Source: Clusia tigrina (Eukaryota > Arthropoda > Insecta > Diptera > Clusiidae). Taken from it: a DNA stretch of 64,000 nucleotides. The first letter of the stretch is position 1; each line of letters opens with the position of its first letter. The stretch spans positions 1,240,001-1,304,000 of the forward strand of contig CAKKTE020000052.1 in NCBI GenBank assembly GCA_920105625.2. Direction: 5' to 3'. Under the pieces are notes generated by a model. The model worked only from the letters and a program-made list of their open reading frames with translations, made no database searches and was not told the DNA's origin. Shown here one piece after another: positions 63,601-64,000 of this stretch. Position numbers and translations under genes: made by a program.

Positions 63601-64000
63601 TTAAATTGACAAGAGGATCGAGTACTTTATTGTTACAAAATTTCAAGGTTTTACGACGCTCCAGTAAAAAGTTACAAGGATTTGTATGTTGCAAACTTTG
63701 ATAGGTGTAGGAGGTACCGTATAGAAGTTAGGGCCATTTGAAGTTTTATCAGTGTTTGATTTGGGACTCAAGGGTAGCGTAGCTTTGAGCGATAGCTTAA
63801 ATTGACAAGAGGCTCGAGTACTTTATTGTTACAAAATTTCAAGGTTTTATGACGCTCCAGTAAAAAGTTACAAGCATTTGTATGTTGCAAACTTTGATAG
63901 GTGTAGGACGTACCGTATAGAAGTTAGGGCCATTTGAAGTTTTATCAGTGTTTGATTTGGGACTCAAGGATACCATAGCTTTGAGCGATAACTTCAATTG
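57700..64000 (+). repeat. Duplication with offset about 4,300 bp, right copy cut by window end
   Basis: About 57,700-59,655 recurs at 62,001-63,955. The offset is 4,301 at 58,080 and 4,300 after a one-base loss that turns TTTACAGGAGG into TTTATGGAGG at about 62,640. A three-base deletion, TTGTTAAATTTC, is shared at 59,140 and 63,440. After about 63,960 the second copy carries AAGGATACCATAGC where the first has AAGGATAGCATAGC, so the end of the match is near. Between the two, about 60,345-61,010 recurs at 61,129-61,794 (offset 784, exactly four monomers). Confidence 0.8.

Larger units (their letters stand above)
1..64000 (+). repeat. Tandem satellite array, 196-bp monomer, spans whole window
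   Basis: One monomer type repeats head to tail from first to last base, always in the same orientation. The period is 196 bp in the typical case (for example TTTGAAG at 1 and again at 197), with 189, 195, 198, 186, 119, 112, 101 and 74 bp variants. Landmarks in almost every copy are CTCGAGTAC, GACGCTCCAGTAAAAAG, GTATGTTGCAAACTTTGATA and GACGTACCGTATAG. About 330 copies fit the window and neither array edge is present. Each typical copy has five CpG sites, so methylation density could be high. Pairwise differences between neighbouring copies are mostly scattered substitutions of a few percent, and duplicated blocks are nearly identical. Such arrays are non-coding. By family knowledge they form centromeric, pericentromeric or knob heterochromatin, most often in plants for this size; the role here is inference. 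No gene, RNA gene or transposon was seen in any part. Confidence 0.97.

Noticed and set aside
1..64000. CRISPR array
   Set aside because: Repeats are contiguous with no unique spacers, the unit is far too long, and there are no cas genes.
1..64000. rRNA, 5S rDNA or tRNA repeat
   Set aside because: No segment shows the internal promoter boxes, tRNA arms or conserved rRNA motifs, and the monomer accumulates indels freely.

Overview
The whole 64-kb window is one head-to-tail satellite DNA array. Every stretch that was read aligns to the same AT-rich monomer of 196 bp (about 37% G+C in the first copy), all on one strand. There are roughly 330 copies, and the array runs off both ends of the window. 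No protein gene, RNA gene, transposon, CRISPR array or unique-sequence island interrupts it. The short open frames on either strand are translations of the monomer itself. The organism is therefore a eukaryote. A plant is the most likely source, because an array of this scale with a 150-200 bp monomer is typical of plant centromeric or heterochromatic satellites, but species and chromosome cannot be told from the sequence. A centromeric role is possible but unproven.

Monomer layout, using copy 1 (1-196) as ruler: TTTGAAGTTTTATC at 1-14, a direct repeat ATAGCTT at 43-49 and 56-62, an XhoI-type CTCGAG at 77-82 joined to GTAC, three GTTA-started modules at about 92, 131 and 187, and GACGTACCGTATAG at 171-184. 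The stretches 82-114 and 174-209 (running into the next copy) resemble each other, so the monomer may be an old, decayed dimer of units of about 95-101 bp.

Layout by region. 1-5,778: two nested multi-monomer duplications (offsets 1,671 and 1,679 bp). 5,779-22,161: mixed variants with offsets of 903, 2,563, 587, 391 and 2,578 bp and many truncated monomers. 22,162-31,325 and 31,326-39,399: two copies of a tandem segmental duplication, 9,164 bp in the first copy and 8,074 bp in the second. They join out of phase inside a monomer at 31,325/31,326 and differ by internal indels that are mostly one to three monomers long. 39,400-49,000: offsets of 1,952, 1,176 and 1,364 bp and very fresh single-monomer duplications. 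49,001-64,000: 1,372, 1,371, 784 and about 4,300 bp duplications, the last cut by the window end.

Structural monomer variants are sorted along the array. A 119-bp truncated monomer (77 bp missing) and a 10-bp deletion form are seen only up to about 34.3 kb. A 7-bp deletion form and a 1-bp deletion form dominate from about 27 kb onward. This is the signature of local unequal exchange and segmental amplification, with an ongoing birth of higher-order-like blocks (seven-monomer blocks recur at four places) but no single regular higher-order repeat. Nothing here is a gene system. The notable content is the fine structure of satellite evolution. All alignments were made by eye, so block edges are good to tens of bases.
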